Positions 16,967-25,736 of a stretch of DNA of 64,000 nucleotides are shown in pieces. The DNA comes from Streptomyces sp. R41. Its GTDB lineage: Bacteria > Actinomycetota > Actinomycetes > Streptomycetales > Streptomycetaceae. Made by a program: the position numbers and the translations under genes. Under the pieces are notes generated by a model. The model was not told where the DNA came from, ran no database searches, and saw only the letters and a list, made by a program, of their open reading frames with translations. The stretch is taken from NCBI RefSeq assembly GCF_041053055.1, contig NZ_CP163443.1:10337001-10401000 (forward strand). Direction: 5' to 3'. Each line of letters begins with the position of its first letter. The first letter of the stretch is position 1.

Positions 16967-17883
16967 CCCGGGCCGAAGAGTTCGAACAGCTGCGGCCGCT
17001 GCTGTTCTCGATCGCCTACCGGATACTGGGCAGTGTGAGCGAGGCCGAGGACGCGGTCCAGGAGAGCTGGCTGCGCTACGAGGCCTCCCCGACACAGCCC
17101 GCGTCGACCAAGGCCTTCCTGTCGGCGGTGGTCACCCGGATCTCGATAGACGTCCTGCGTTCGGCGCGCGTGCGGCGGGAGGAATACGTCGGGCCGTGGT
17201 TCCCCGAGCCGGTGCTGACCGACCCCTACCAGGACCCGGCGCGGTCGGCAGAGCTGGCCGACTCGCTGTCGATGGCGGCGCTGCTGCTGGAGCGGCTCTC
17301 GCCGCTGGAGCGGGCGGTGTTCGTGCTGCGGGAGGTGTTCGCCTTCGACTTCCCGGAGATCGCCTCGGCGGTGGGGCGCTCGGAGGCGGCCTGCAGGCAG
17401 CTCGCCGTGCGGGCGCGCCGCCACATGGACGCGGGCCGGCCCCGATTCGAGGCCGACCGCAAGGAACGCGAGGAACTCGCCGAGCGATTCTTCGGCGCTT
17501 TCAGGGAAGGGGACGTCGACGGGCTGCGAGAGCTCCTCGCCGTCGATGTGCACATGGTCGGCGACGGCGGCGGCAAGGCACCTCAGTTGGCCAAGCCCAT
17601 CTTCGGCCACGAGAAGGTGGCCCGGGTGCTCGCCGCGACGTTCCCGCTGCTCGCCCGGATCGGCGTAGTCGTGGAGCTGCACGAGGTCAACGGCCAGCCG
17701 GGCGCGGTCTTCCGCGACCGGGACGGCAAGGTCATCAACACCTGGACGCTCGACATCCTCGACGGGCAGATCCAGACGATCCGCACGGTGAGCAACCCCG
17801 ACAAGCTCGGCCACATGGGGCCGGTGGCGGACGCCTGGGCGCTCAAACGCGAAGCGAACCAGGCTCGCCGGTCCACGGACTGA
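16963..17883 (+). CDS. ECF41 family RNA polymerase sigma factor with SnoaL-like C-terminal domain (SigJ type)
   Basis: A 306-residue ECF sigma factor. Region 2 spans about 4-70 and region 4 about 104-155. A fused SnoaL-like domain follows from about 170. The ECF41 signature motifs are all present: WFPEP (79-83, for WLPEP), DGGGK (201-205) and NPDKL (278-282). The C-terminal domain is known to control activity in place of an anti-sigma factor. GTG 16963 overlaps the epimerase stop and follows GGAGGAG. Two matching promoters flank the decarboxylase-epimerase interval, so it probably drives both. Confidence 0.93.
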   Translation: MTRAEEFEQLRPLLFSIAYRILGSVSEAEDAVQESWLRYEASPTQPASTKAFLSAVVTRISIDVLRSARVRREEYVGPWFPEPVLTDPYQDPARSAELADSLSMAALLLERLSPLERAVFVLREVFAFDFPEIASAVGRSEAACRQLAVRARRHMDAGRPRFEADRKEREELAERFFGAFREGDVDGLRELLAVDVHMVGDGGGKAPQLAKPIFGHEKVARVLAATFPLLARIGVVVELHEVNGQPGAVFRDRDGKVINTWTLDILDGQIQTIRTVSNPDKLGHMGPVADAWALKREANQARRSTD

Positions 17884-17893
17884 CCGGAAGGTG

Positions 17894-17932
17894 CGCCTGC
17901 GCTCCAGACCTGTGGTGCCGGGAGCGCAGGCG
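17894..17932 (+). terminator. Hairpin terminator after the ECF41 gene
   Basis: CGCCTGCGCTCC at 17894-17905 pairs with GGAGCGCAGGCG at 17921-17932, loop 15 bases, starting 11 bases past the stop. Confidence 0.7.
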
Positions 17933-18302
17933 GGCGGGGGAAGCCCACCGCAGCGGCAGGGTCTCGGGCACCGGCGATAGGGATCTCGACATCGCGGACC
18001 TGCACGCCGCGGTCGAGACAGCAGGCTACGAGCTCCCACCGGCGTCTTCGCCCCCCGCTCACCCGACCGCCCCAACCCGATCGGCCTGCACACCGTCCGC
18101 CACGATGCCGAGGATGTTGAACAGCAGTCCTCCGACCGCGTCGGTGGGTGTTACGCGCATGCGCATGTCCCGCGTCGTCGACTGTCAGCTGCTGCCCGCT
18201 GGATGCACGGTGAGGGACCGGCTCGCGGGCGGTGGGGGACGGTGAGCGGAGATGCGTGAGAGCGTCTCCGCGCCGATGGGCGACCTGCGGCAAGATTGAG
18301 CC
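17933..18302. other. Interval with a possible heavy-metal-domain relic
   Basis: One plus-strand frame near 17965-18050 reads DLDIADLHAAVETAGYELPP, resembling the last helix and strand of an HMA (CopZ-type) domain. No start, no CxxC and no complete domain are present. The rest shows nothing recognisable. Confidence 0.3.
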
Positions 18303-18836
18303 GTGCCAACCGAGTCGGACAAGATTGAGCTGAGCGAACACGAACTTCGTGAGATCGCGGGCTACGCGGCTGATTGTGCGCGCAGGGCGCTGTCGATCTT
18401 CGAACAGAATCTTCCTGCTGACACGCGCCCTCGCGACGCCATCGACGCAGCACACGCTTTCGCTGGGGGCGGCCGGCGCACGGGCGCTCTGCGGCAGAGC
18501 GCGTGGGCGGCATACAGAGCGGCACGAGAAGCCGCCTCACCCGCTGCGGTCGACGCGGCACAAGCGGCGAGCCATGCGGCCGCCGCTGCGTACCTTCATC
18601 CCAAGGCAAGCGCTCATCAGGTGAAACACATTCTCGGTGCGGCAGCTCATGCGGCACGAGCAGAAGAGTTGGCATCCGGAGAAGACCAGCGTGTCACTGC
18701 GGGGACCCTTGAATGGGCGCGTCATCACGCACCAACTGCGGTCACCGCGGTGCTCGGCCGTCTGCCCGCCGCGCCTCCCGGAGGCGGGCGCGTGGGAGAG
18801 CTCATCCGCGATCTCGACGCCGCTCTCCGCGCCTGA
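18303..18836 (+). CDS. Putative immunity protein, Imm5-like
   Basis: A 177-residue alpha-helical, Ala-rich protein with the features LREIAGYAADCARRALSIFE, AFAGGGRRTGALRQ and HPKASAHQVKHILGAAAHAA. These match Streptomyces proteins annotated as putative immunity proteins (Imm5-like). Members neutralise polymorphic toxins in other systems, but no toxin gene is adjacent here, so it is an orphan and the immunity role is inference from the family only. GTG 18303 begins the conserved region; no strong ribosome site is visible. Confidence 0.7.
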   Translation: MPTESDKIELSEHELREIAGYAADCARRALSIFEQNLPADTRPRDAIDAAHAFAGGGRRTGALRQSAWAAYRAAREAASPAAVDAAQAASHAAAAAYLHPKASAHQVKHILGAAAHAARAEELASGEDQRVTAGTLEWARHHAPTAVTAVLGRLPAAPPGGGRVGELIRDLDAALRA

Positions 18837-19264
18837 GGGCGATCAGATACCAGAGGCCCGCAGATGGATTCCCTTCCGTGACCGTCCCGGGCCGGACGTT
18901 GAGCCAGTAGAGCTCGGCTGCGGTGGCGCCGTTGAGGATGCGGCGGGGGCGGGTGCGCGGTCGAAGCGGTCAGTGGAGAGGGGCGGTTCGACCGGATGAC
19001 TCTTGGAGAACAACCTCTCCGGCCCCGCCGCTCACGCGGCGGGGCCGGAGTTCACGTCATGTCTGGGCCGGTCTCCCCGTGGGATGAGCGTGATCGCTGC
19101 GGGCATGGGGATCGTGCAGGGAGGAGAGCCAAAAGGTGCTCACCTGTTCAGCGGCGCTCAAGGCTTCCGGGGCTACGCGATCGCCGGACCGGGGCCGCCG
19201 GGGCACGGCGCGGGTCACTCGGCCACGGAAAGATGGCGCTGCAACGGGCGCGCGAGGGCGGGAC
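18837..19264. other. Intergenic interval carrying a terminator
   Basis: About 430 bases between the convergent Imm5-like and SDR genes. Apart from the strong hairpin at 19017-19050 nothing coding is convincing. Confidence 0.5.
19017..19050. terminator. Strong bidirectional hairpin terminator
   Basis: A perfect 15-base stem, CTCCGGCCCCGCCGC at 19017-19031 with its complement at 19036-19050, loop TCAC, between convergent genes. Confidence 0.85.
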
Positions 19265-19996
19265 TCAGGCGAGCCAATCGGCGTAGTGGGTCGGGGCGAT
19301 GCGGGCGTCGCCGTGGGCAATCAGGACGTCACCCTGGACGGCCGCGAACATGCCGGCGGTGTCATCGATGACGACCGAGCGCCCGTCGCCCTTGGCGGTG
19401 AGGGTGATCCGGCCGAGTTGGTCGAGGGTGTAGACGTCAGGGCCTGCGATGTTGAGGATGCCGTTCAGTGGGGTGCCTGCGGCGACCCCGGCCACGGTGG
19501 CGGCGACGTCGGCGGCGGCGATCGGCTGGATGGGCGTGCGCGGCAGGCGGACCGTCTCGCCGTCGGCCGTCCATGACAGGACCGCGTCCATGAACTCCAT
19601 GAACTGCGTGGCGCGGACGATGGAGTACGGGATCGGGCCGCCGGCGAGGATGTCCTCCTGGAGCGCCTTGGCTTGGTAGTAGTCCAGTTGGGGCACCTGG
19701 TCCACGCCGACGATGGAGAGCACGACGAAGTGGCCGACGCCGCCCTTCTCGCTCGCGGCCAGAAGGTTGGTCATGGACGTGCGGAAGAAATCGGGCGAGG
19801 CGTCGTCGAACGTCGGGGAGTTGGTCAAGTTGACGACGACGTCGGCACCGGCCACGGCATCCTCCAGGCCCTGGCCTGTGATGATGTCGACGCCCGTGGA
19901 CAGGGAGTGCGGTACGGCCTCGTGTCCGGCTGCTTTCAGGTTCTCCACGACCTGTGACCCGATCAGTCCGGTTCCCCCGACAACTGCGATCTTCAT
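19265..19996 (-). CDS. NAD(P)H-binding SDR/NmrA-type oxidoreductase
   Basis: A 243-residue atypical short-chain dehydrogenase. MKIAVVGGTGLIGSQVVENL holds the GxxGxxG site; ADVVVNLTNSPTFDD and FVVLSIVGVDQVPQLDYYQAK (YxxxK) follow. It is divergent from an Rrf2 regulator, and palindromic operators lie between them, so the regulator very likely controls it. This SDR-Rrf2 arrangement suggests a response to redox or electrophile stress; the substrate is not known. Confidence 0.88.
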   Translation of the reverse strand: MKIAVVGGTGLIGSQVVENLKAAGHEAVPHSLSTGVDIITGQGLEDAVAGADVVVNLTNSPTFDDASPDFFRTSMTNLLAASEKGGVGHFVVLSIVGVDQVPQLDYYQAKALQEDILAGGPIPYSIVRATQFMEFMDAVLSWTADGETVRLPRTPIQPIAAADVAATVAGVAAGTPLNGILNIAGPDVYTLDQLGRITLTAKGDGRSVVIDDTAGMFAAVQGDVLIAHGDARIAPTHYADWLA

Positions 19997-20067
19997 GGCT
20001 TGCCCTTACCCTCGACTCTTAGTGTCCGATATGCACCTTATGAATCCAGGTGGCACCCCGGACTCAA

Positions 20068-20117
20068 ACTCGGACATCTTTCATCCGAGACAATACTCGG
20101 ACATCATGTGTCCGAGT
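20068..20117. promoter_or_regulatory. Twin palindromic operators of the Rrf2 regulator
   Basis: ACTCGGACA-N5-TGTCCGAGT at 20095-20117 is a perfect 9-base inverted repeat. A second, weaker copy (ACTCGGA then TCCGAG) lies at 20068-20089, and a half-site TGTCCGAT at 20023-20030. They fill the 146-base divergent promoter region. Confidence 0.75.
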
Positions 20118-20142
20118 CAAGAGGCGTTGTTACGATGACGAC

Positions 20143-20625
20143 GTGAAGATGTCTGGCGGTGTGGAGTGGGCACTGCACTGCTGTGTCGTGCTGACATCTG
20201 TGCAAGAACCTGTGCCCGCCGCGCGGCTGGCGGAGTTGCACGACGTTTCGCCCACATACCTCGCGAAGCAGCTCCAGGCCCTCTCGCGGGCCGGACTAGT
20301 GCGATCAGTACAGGGAAAGTCGGGCGGCTACGTCCTCACCCGATCCCCCTCGCAGATCACGGTGCTTGACGTCGTCGAGGCGGTGGACGGGCCCGGCGAG
20401 GCGTTCGTGTGCACGGAGATCCGCCAGCGCGGCCCGCTGGCGGCCCCGCCCGAGTCGTGCACCGCGCCCTGCGCCATCACCCGGGCCATGGCCGCGGCAG
20501 AGTCTGCGCGGAGGGAAGCCCTGCGGGCTGTCACCATCGCCGACCTGGCCGCCGACGTCGAATCCGACTACGGGAACGGGGCGCTGGCCGGCATCGGCGC
20601 CTGGCTGAGCGCAGCCGACGCGTAA
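20143..20625 (+). CDS. Rrf2 family transcriptional regulator
   Basis: A 160-residue winged-helix protein with AARLAELHDVSPTYLAKQLQ (helix-turn-helix) and GLVRSVQGKSGGYVLTRSP (wing). Three cysteines occur in the region AFVCTEI...ESCTAPC (about residues 88-108), the place where family members bind an iron-sulfur cluster or sense thiols. GTG 20143 and ATG 20149 are both possible starts. It probably represses itself and the divergent SDR gene through the ACTCGGACA palindromes. Confidence 0.88.
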   Translation: MKMSGGVEWALHCCVVLTSVQEPVPAARLAELHDVSPTYLAKQLQALSRAGLVRSVQGKSGGYVLTRSPSQITVLDVVEAVDGPGEAFVCTEIRQRGPLAAPPESCTAPCAITRAMAAAESARREALRAVTIADLAADVESDYGNGALAGIGAWLSAADA

Positions 20626-20739
20626 CGCGAGCCCGGACACGCGACACCCGCCCCCCGCCGTGCGGACGGCCGCGACACACGACATGCCTCGGGTAATGCG
20701 TGCGGTTCCCTTGCGCGCAGTCCGCTGAGAGTTGCGGCC

Positions 20740-20890
20740 AGGCTGCGGCGGGCCGGCGGCAGGCACGGCAGTAGGCGGTGGGAGCGGTGCCCACGACGTC
20801 ACGGAACCGGGCGCGGAGCTTGGTGCTGCTGCCGAGGCCGCTTTGGGCGGCGATCTGCTCGCGGCACGTGACGGAGCCCAGCATATGTGG
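20740..20890 (-). pseudogene. C-terminal helix-turn-helix remnant of an AraC-type regulator
   Basis: The minus strand reads CREQIAAQSGLGSSTKLRAR then FRDVVGTAPTAYCRAC, the second helix-turn-helix of a GlxA/AraC protein. No upstream domain is present. It lies just before an intact AraC gene on the other strand. Confidence 0.65.
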
Positions 20891-20934
20891 TTCAATATTC
20901 AATTATGTAGGTTGGTGCACAAGGAGGTCGCACC

Positions 20935-21804
20935 ATGGCGGAGCTCGGCCTGACGGACACGGGTGGCATCCTGCGGCAGCCGGGAGTGAGGCCGCGCAGA
21001 AGCAGTTCCGGCCTCGGCTGGGAGCAGCTGTACCTCTCGGCGCAGGAGGAGCAGCCTTACCGCGCGGAGTTCGGCCCGGCCCCCACGCATCTGTTGATCC
21101 TGCACCTCAGCGGGCCCGTCACCGTACGCCGAGGAAAGGGCAGCGGCGTACGGTCGCGGGCGGTGCCCGCCGGTGGGATCTTCCTGCAGCCGGCCGGCCG
21201 CACCCTGGACGTCGAGCTCGGCGATCGGCTCGACACGATCCACGCGTACCTCACGGACGAGGCGCTGCGCGAGGCCAACGACGGCCGGTCCGTCGAGCTC
21301 TCCGAGGAACTCGGCGCCACGGATCCGCTCGTCGAGCAGCTCGTACTGGCGCTGGAGGGCGCGGTGCGGCAGTGGGAGCCGTCCGCGCGCACGTACACCG
21401 ACCACCTGACCGGGATGCTCGCCGCGCAGCTCGCCCGGCGGCACCGCGCCGGGGCACTCGAGCCGGAGCCGACGGGAGGCGGGCTGTGCACCCGGCAGCT
21501 GAACGCCGTACGCGACCTCATGGCACAGCGTCTGGCCGAACCGCTGCCGATCGCGGACCTTGCCGCGGCGGCCGCGCTGAGCGTCAGCCAGTTCACACGG
21601 CAGTTCCGGGCGAGTACCGGTCAGTCGCCGCACCAGTTCCTGCTCGGGCTGCGCCTGGAGCAGGCCTGCCGGCTGCTGCGCACCCAGACCTCTCCCATCG
21701 CCGAGATCGCGGCCGAGTGCGGTTTCTCTCATCAGGAACATCTCACGCGCGTGATGCGCAACCGCCTGGGCACGACCCCGGCGGCCCTGCGGCGCGCGGG
21801 CTGA
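20935..21804 (+). CDS. AraC family regulator of the hydroxyquinol operon
   Basis: A 289-residue AraC protein. The N-terminal part (about 30-180) is a cupin-like effector domain; the C-terminal domain holds both helix-turn-helix motifs (IADLAAAAALSVSQFTRQFR and IAEIAAECGFSHQEHLTRVM). ATG 20935 follows AAGGAGGT. It is codirectional with and directly upstream of the aromatic-degradation genes, so it is likely their activator, with an aromatic compound as effector (inference). An AT-rich stretch (TTCAATATTCAATTATG) just upstream probably contains the promoter. Confidence 0.9.
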   Translation: MAELGLTDTGGILRQPGVRPRRSSSGLGWEQLYLSAQEEQPYRAEFGPAPTHLLILHLSGPVTVRRGKGSGVRSRAVPAGGIFLQPAGRTLDVELGDRLDTIHAYLTDEALREANDGRSVELSEELGATDPLVEQLVLALEGAVRQWEPSARTYTDHLTGMLAAQLARRHRAGALEPEPTGGGLCTRQLNAVRDLMAQRLAEPLPIADLAAAAALSVSQFTRQFRASTGQSPHQFLLGLRLEQACRLLRTQTSPIAEIAAECGFSHQEHLTRVMRNRLGTTPAALRRAG

Positions 21805-22009
21805 CGCGCCCGCCGCTGGGCGGCTGCTCGTGCGGTGACTCCTGTGCCGCGGTGAGGCATGGGCGCTCGCGCTCTCCGCTCGCGCGTTTTGTGCAGCAAA
21901 GCGAGCCGAACGTGCAGGCGTTCACGCGTACGTAACTTCCATACTCGGTGGCCAAGCAGCCCGGACAACACGGCTGACATGCATCACCGACATGCGAAGG
22001 CGGAACGCG

Positions 22010-23950
22010 ATGCGGACTTTCGTCCACACCTCCCGGCCGTCCCGGGTGGTCTTCGGGGCCGGCACCGTCGGACGGCTGCGCGACGAGGTCGAGCGGCTCG
22101 GCCGCTCCCGGGTGCTGCTCCTGTCCAGCCCGCTCCTGGCACAGGCCTCCGCTCGTGTCCGCGAGGCGCTCGGCGACCTGGTGGCCGCCGAGTTCGACGG
22201 CGCGGTGATGCACACGCCGGTGGAGGTGACCGAGCGGGCGCTCGACGTCCTGCGGGACGCGGACGCCGACTGTCTCGTGGCGGTCGGTGGCGGCTCGACG
22301 ACGGGTCTGTCGAAGGCCCTCGCGCTGCGCACCGACCTCCCCCAGGTGGTCCTGCCGACCACGTACGCCGGCTCCGAGGTGACTCCCGTGCTCGGCGAGA
22401 CCCGCGACGGGCAGAAGGTCACCCAGTCCTCCCCGGCGATCCTGCCGGAGACCGTCGTCTACGACGTCGACTTCACCCGAACCCTTCCCCTGGCCATGTC
22501 GGTCACGAGCGGTATCAACGCACTCGCGCACGCCGTCGAGGCGCTGTACTCCGCCGACGCCAACCCGGTCACCGACCAGCAGGCCCTCGACGCGATCTCC
22601 CGTATCGCCCGCGCGCTGCCCCGACTCGCCGCCGATCCGGGCGACGTGGACGCGCGCGCCGATCTGCTGCACGCGGCCTGGCTCGCCGGCACGTGTCTGG
22701 CCACGGTCGGCATGGGCCTGCACCACAAGCTGTGCCACACGCTCGGCGGCAGCTTCGACCTGCCGCACGCCGAGACGCACACCGTCGTCCTGCCGCACGC
22801 CATGGCCTACAACGCGCCCGCGGCTCCGGACGCCATGCGCCGTATCGCCGAGACCCTCGGCGCGCCCGACGCCCCCGGCGGCGTGTACGACCTGGTCGCC
22901 TCCCTGGGCGGGCCCACCTCGCTGCGCGATCTCGGCATGCCGGAATCCGGCCTCGCGCACGCGACCCAGCTGGCGGTGGCGACGCCGTACCCCAACCCGC
23001 GCGAGCTGACCTCCGAGGGCATCGCGGGCCTGCTGGCCGACGCCTGGCACGGACGCCGACCGGCCCCCACGGCACATCAACTTCCCTCCGCCGACCCCAA
23101 GTTGGCGCGCCTGACCGAACAGGTCGTTGCCGGCTTCGCCCAGACCCCCGATCCCCGCGTACGGGAGCTCCTGTCCGACCTCGTCCGCCATCTGCACACC
23201 TTCGTCGCCGCCAACGACGTCACCGAGTCCGAATGGCAGTACGCGATCGACTTCCTGACCCGCACCGGGCAGCTGTGCAGCCCGACCCGGCAGGAGTTCG
23301 TCCTGCTCTCGGACACCCTCGGCGTCTCCAGCGCCGTGGACCTGCTGACCAACTCGCGTACGCCCACCACCACTCCGTCCGCCGTCCTTGGCCCCTTCTA
23401 CGTCGACGGACCGCCCGAGACCGCGCACGGCAGCGACATCGCCGCGGGGCTGCCCGGCACCCCGCTCTGGGTGGACGTGCGCATCACGGACACGGACGAC
23501 GCGCCCGTCAAGGACGCCGTCGTCGACGTGTGGCAGTCCAACGAGGACGGCTTCTACGACGTCCAACTCCCCGATCTGGACGGGCCGGTGCTCCGCGCCC
23601 GGCTGCGCACCGACACCGAGGGACGGCTCACCTTCTGGTCGATCCTGCCCTCCGAGTACCCCATCCCCGACGACGGGACGGTCGGCGGGATGCTCGCCGC
23701 GGTCGGCCGCCACCCCTACCGGGCACCCCACCTCCACTTCATGATCGACGCGCCCGGGCACCGCAGGCTCGTCACCCAGCTGTTCGTCGCAGGCGGCGCC
23801 TACCTGGACAGCGACACCGTCTTCGGGGTCAAGGACGAACTCGTCGTCGACTTCGCGCCCCACAGCGGCCCCACCCCGGACGGCCGCCGCGTCGACGGCG
23901 ACTGGCGCCGCCTCGACTACACCTTCCGCATCGCCCCCCAGGCCGACTGA
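22010..23950 (+). CDS. Fusion of maleylacetate reductase and hydroxyquinol 1,2-dioxygenase
   Basis: A 646-residue two-enzyme protein. Residues 1-355 are an iron-ADH-type maleylacetate reductase: VGGGSTTGLSKA (92-103), LPTTYAGSEVTPV (115-127), ALAHAVEALY (171-180) and HTLGGSFDLPHAETHTVVLP (243-262). Residues 365-646 are an intradiol dioxygenase with iron ligands Tyr464 (GPFY), Tyr550 (PSEY), His574 and His576 (PHLHF). Each part is about the length of the stand-alone enzyme. The dioxygenase opens hydroxyquinol to maleylacetate and the reductase makes 3-oxoadipate, so consecutive steps are joined in reverse order along the chain. ATG 22010 follows AAGGCGGA. Confidence 0.92.
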   Translation: MRTFVHTSRPSRVVFGAGTVGRLRDEVERLGRSRVLLLSSPLLAQASARVREALGDLVAAEFDGAVMHTPVEVTERALDVLRDADADCLVAVGGGSTTGLSKALALRTDLPQVVLPTTYAGSEVTPVLGETRDGQKVTQSSPAILPETVVYDVDFTRTLPLAMSVTSGINALAHAVEALYSADANPVTDQQALDAISRIARALPRLAADPGDVDARADLLHAAWLAGTCLATVGMGLHHKLCHTLGGSFDLPHAETHTVVLPHAMAYNAPAAPDAMRRIAETLGAPDAPGGVYDLVASLGGPTSLRDLGMPESGLAHATQLAVATPYPNPRELTSEGIAGLLADAWHGRRPAPTAHQLPSADPKLARLTEQVVAGFAQTPDPRVRELLSDLVRHLHTFVAANDVTESEWQYAIDFLTRTGQLCSPTRQEFVLLSDTLGVSSAVDLLTNSRTPTTTPSAVLGPFYVDGPPETAHGSDIAAGLPGTPLWVDVRITDTDDAPVKDAVVDVWQSNEDGFYDVQLPDLDGPVLRARLRTDTEGRLTFWSILPSEYPIPDDGTVGGMLAAVGRHPYRAPHLHFMIDAPGHRRLVTQLFVAGGAYLDSDTVFGVKDELVVDFAPHSGPTPDGRRVDGDWRRLDYTFRIAPQAD

Positions 23951-23964
23951 CCGAGGAGCGCCTC

Positions 23965-25728
23965 ATGACACGTACAGACACCTACGACACCGACGTCCTC
24001 GTTGTCGGCAGCGGCCCCGCCGGCGGCTCCGCGGCCCTGCTGCTCGCCACGTACGGGATACGCACCCTGCTGGTGACGAAGTACGGCTGGCTCGCCAACA
24101 CGCCGCGTGCGCACATCACCAACCAGCGCACCATGGAGGTCCTGCGCGACCTCGGCGTCGAGGCAGAGGCCCTCGCCGCCGGCAGCCCGTCGCACCTCAT
24201 GGGCGACACGGTCCTGTGCACCTCGCTCACCGGCGAGGAGATCGGCCGGATCCGCAGCTGGGGCACGGGGCCCGGCTCGGCCACCGAGTACGCCTCGAAG
24301 AGCCCGTGCCAGATGATCGACCTGCCGCAGACATATCTGGAACCGATCCTCGTCAACAACGCTGCGGCCCGCGGCGCCAAGGTCCGCTTCGACACCGAGT
24401 TCCTGAGCCTCACGCAGGACGAAGACGGCGTCACCGCGTTGCTGCGCGACCGGGTCCGCGGGGACGAATTCACCGTACGAGCACGCTACTTGATCGGTGC
24501 GGACGGCGGGCGCAGCACGGTCGCCGAGCAGATCGGGCTCCCCATCGACGGGCGCATGGGCAAGGCCGGCTCCATGAACGTCGTCTTCAAGGCCGACCTG
24601 TCCCGCTACTGCGCCCACCGGCCGAGCGTCCTGTACTGGGTACTGCAGCCCGGCGCCGAGACCGGCGGCATCGGCATGGGCCTCGTCCGGATGGTGCGGC
24701 CGTGGAACGAGTGGCTCCTGGTGTGGGGATACGACATCGAGCAGCCGCCGCCCGACGTGGACGAGGAATCCGCGCGGCAGATCGTGCGCGACCTCATCGG
24801 CGACCCCGAGCTGCCCGTCGAGATCACGTCGACCTCACTGTGGACCGTCAACCACAGCTACGCCACGGCGTATTCGTCGGGCCGGGTCTTCTGCGCGGGC
24901 GACGCCGTGCACCGTCATCCGCCGTCCAACGGACTCGGCTCCAACACCTCCGTCCAGGACGCGTACAACCTCGCCTGGAAGCTGGCCATGGTGATCCGGG
25001 GCGAGGCGGGTGCCGCGCTGCTCGACAGCTACACGGCCGAACGGGCCCCGGTCGGGCGGCAGATCGTGGAGCGGGCCAACCTCAGCCGCGACCAGTTCGG
25101 CCCCATCTTCGCGGCGCTCGGTGTCGGCGACGGCCTCGACGAGGAAGCCATCGCCGAGGGGCTCGCGGCCACGCGCGCGAAGACCACCGAAGGCGCCAAG
25201 CGGCGCAGCCTGCTCCAAGAGGCCATCCAGCTCAAGAACTACGAGTTCAACGCGCACGGCGTCGAGATGAACCAGCGTTACGCGTCGGGCGCGGTCCTCG
25301 CCGACGACGCCCCGGCCGAGACCTGGGAGAACGATCCCGAGCTGATCCACCAGCCGACGACACGGCCCGGCGCCAAAGTTCCGCACGCCTGGCTCGTCGA
25401 CGCACAGGGACAGCGGATCTCCACACTCGACGTCGTCGGCAAGGGCAGCTTCACCCTGGTGACCGGTCTGTCGGGCGTCCTGTGGGACAAGGCCGCGAAG
25501 GTCTGCCGGGACGAACTCGGCGTCCCGCTGCGGCTGGTGCGCATCGGAGCCGACGACACCCGTGACGCGTACGGCGAATGGAGCCGCGTCTGCGACATCG
25601 CCGAGGACGGTGTGCTCCTTGTCCGCCCGGACGGTCATGTCGCCTGGCGCCGGACCGTGGCCCCCGAGACCGCGGCGTCGGCGCAGGACGAACTGCTGGC
25701 CGCCCTGCGGCACGTGCTGCAGCGATAG
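23965..25728 (+). CDS. FAD-dependent aromatic hydroxylase (phenol/resorcinol monooxygenase type, TfdB-like)
   Basis: A 587-residue class A flavoprotein monooxygenase. FAD motifs: VLVVGSGPAGGSAALLLATY near 11-30, IGADGGRSTVAEQIG and GDAVHRHPPSNGLGSNTSVQ. The C-terminal thioredoxin-like extension (about 470-587) is typical of the phenol hydroxylase group. It resembles 2,4-dichlorophenol 6-monooxygenase. Placed between the hydroxyquinol dioxygenase fusion and the CoA-transferase, it most likely hydroxylates resorcinol or a related phenol to hydroxyquinol with NAD(P)H and oxygen. ATG 23965 starts 14 bases after the previous stop, with GAGGAG upstream. Confidence 0.9.
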   Translation: MTRTDTYDTDVLVVGSGPAGGSAALLLATYGIRTLLVTKYGWLANTPRAHITNQRTMEVLRDLGVEAEALAAGSPSHLMGDTVLCTSLTGEEIGRIRSWGTGPGSATEYASKSPCQMIDLPQTYLEPILVNNAAARGAKVRFDTEFLSLTQDEDGVTALLRDRVRGDEFTVRARYLIGADGGRSTVAEQIGLPIDGRMGKAGSMNVVFKADLSRYCAHRPSVLYWVLQPGAETGGIGMGLVRMVRPWNEWLLVWGYDIEQPPPDVDEESARQIVRDLIGDPELPVEITSTSLWTVNHSYATAYSSGRVFCAGDAVHRHPPSNGLGSNTSVQDAYNLAWKLAMVIRGEAGAALLDSYTAERAPVGRQIVERANLSRDQFGPIFAALGVGDGLDEEAIAEGLAATRAKTTEGAKRRSLLQEAIQLKNYEFNAHGVEMNQRYASGAVLADDAPAETWENDPELIHQPTTRPGAKVPHAWLVDAQGQRISTLDVVGKGSFTLVTGLSGVLWDKAAKVCRDELGVPLRLVRIGADDTRDAYGEWSRVCDIAEDGVLLVRPDGHVAWRRTVAPETAASAQDELLAALRHVLQR

Positions 25729-25736
25729 GGGAAGCG

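Noticed and set aside
21743..23863. A 706-codon minus-strand open frame
   Set aside because: It is antisense to the reductase/dioxygenase fusion and AraC end; composition is Val/Gly/Asp/Arg-rich with no motifs, typical of an antisense frame in GC-rich DNA.
21859..23964. Long upstream extension of the monooxygenase frame
   Set aside because: Only the part from ATG 23965 has motifs and a ribosome site; the rest is Arg-rich shadow of the preceding fusion gene.
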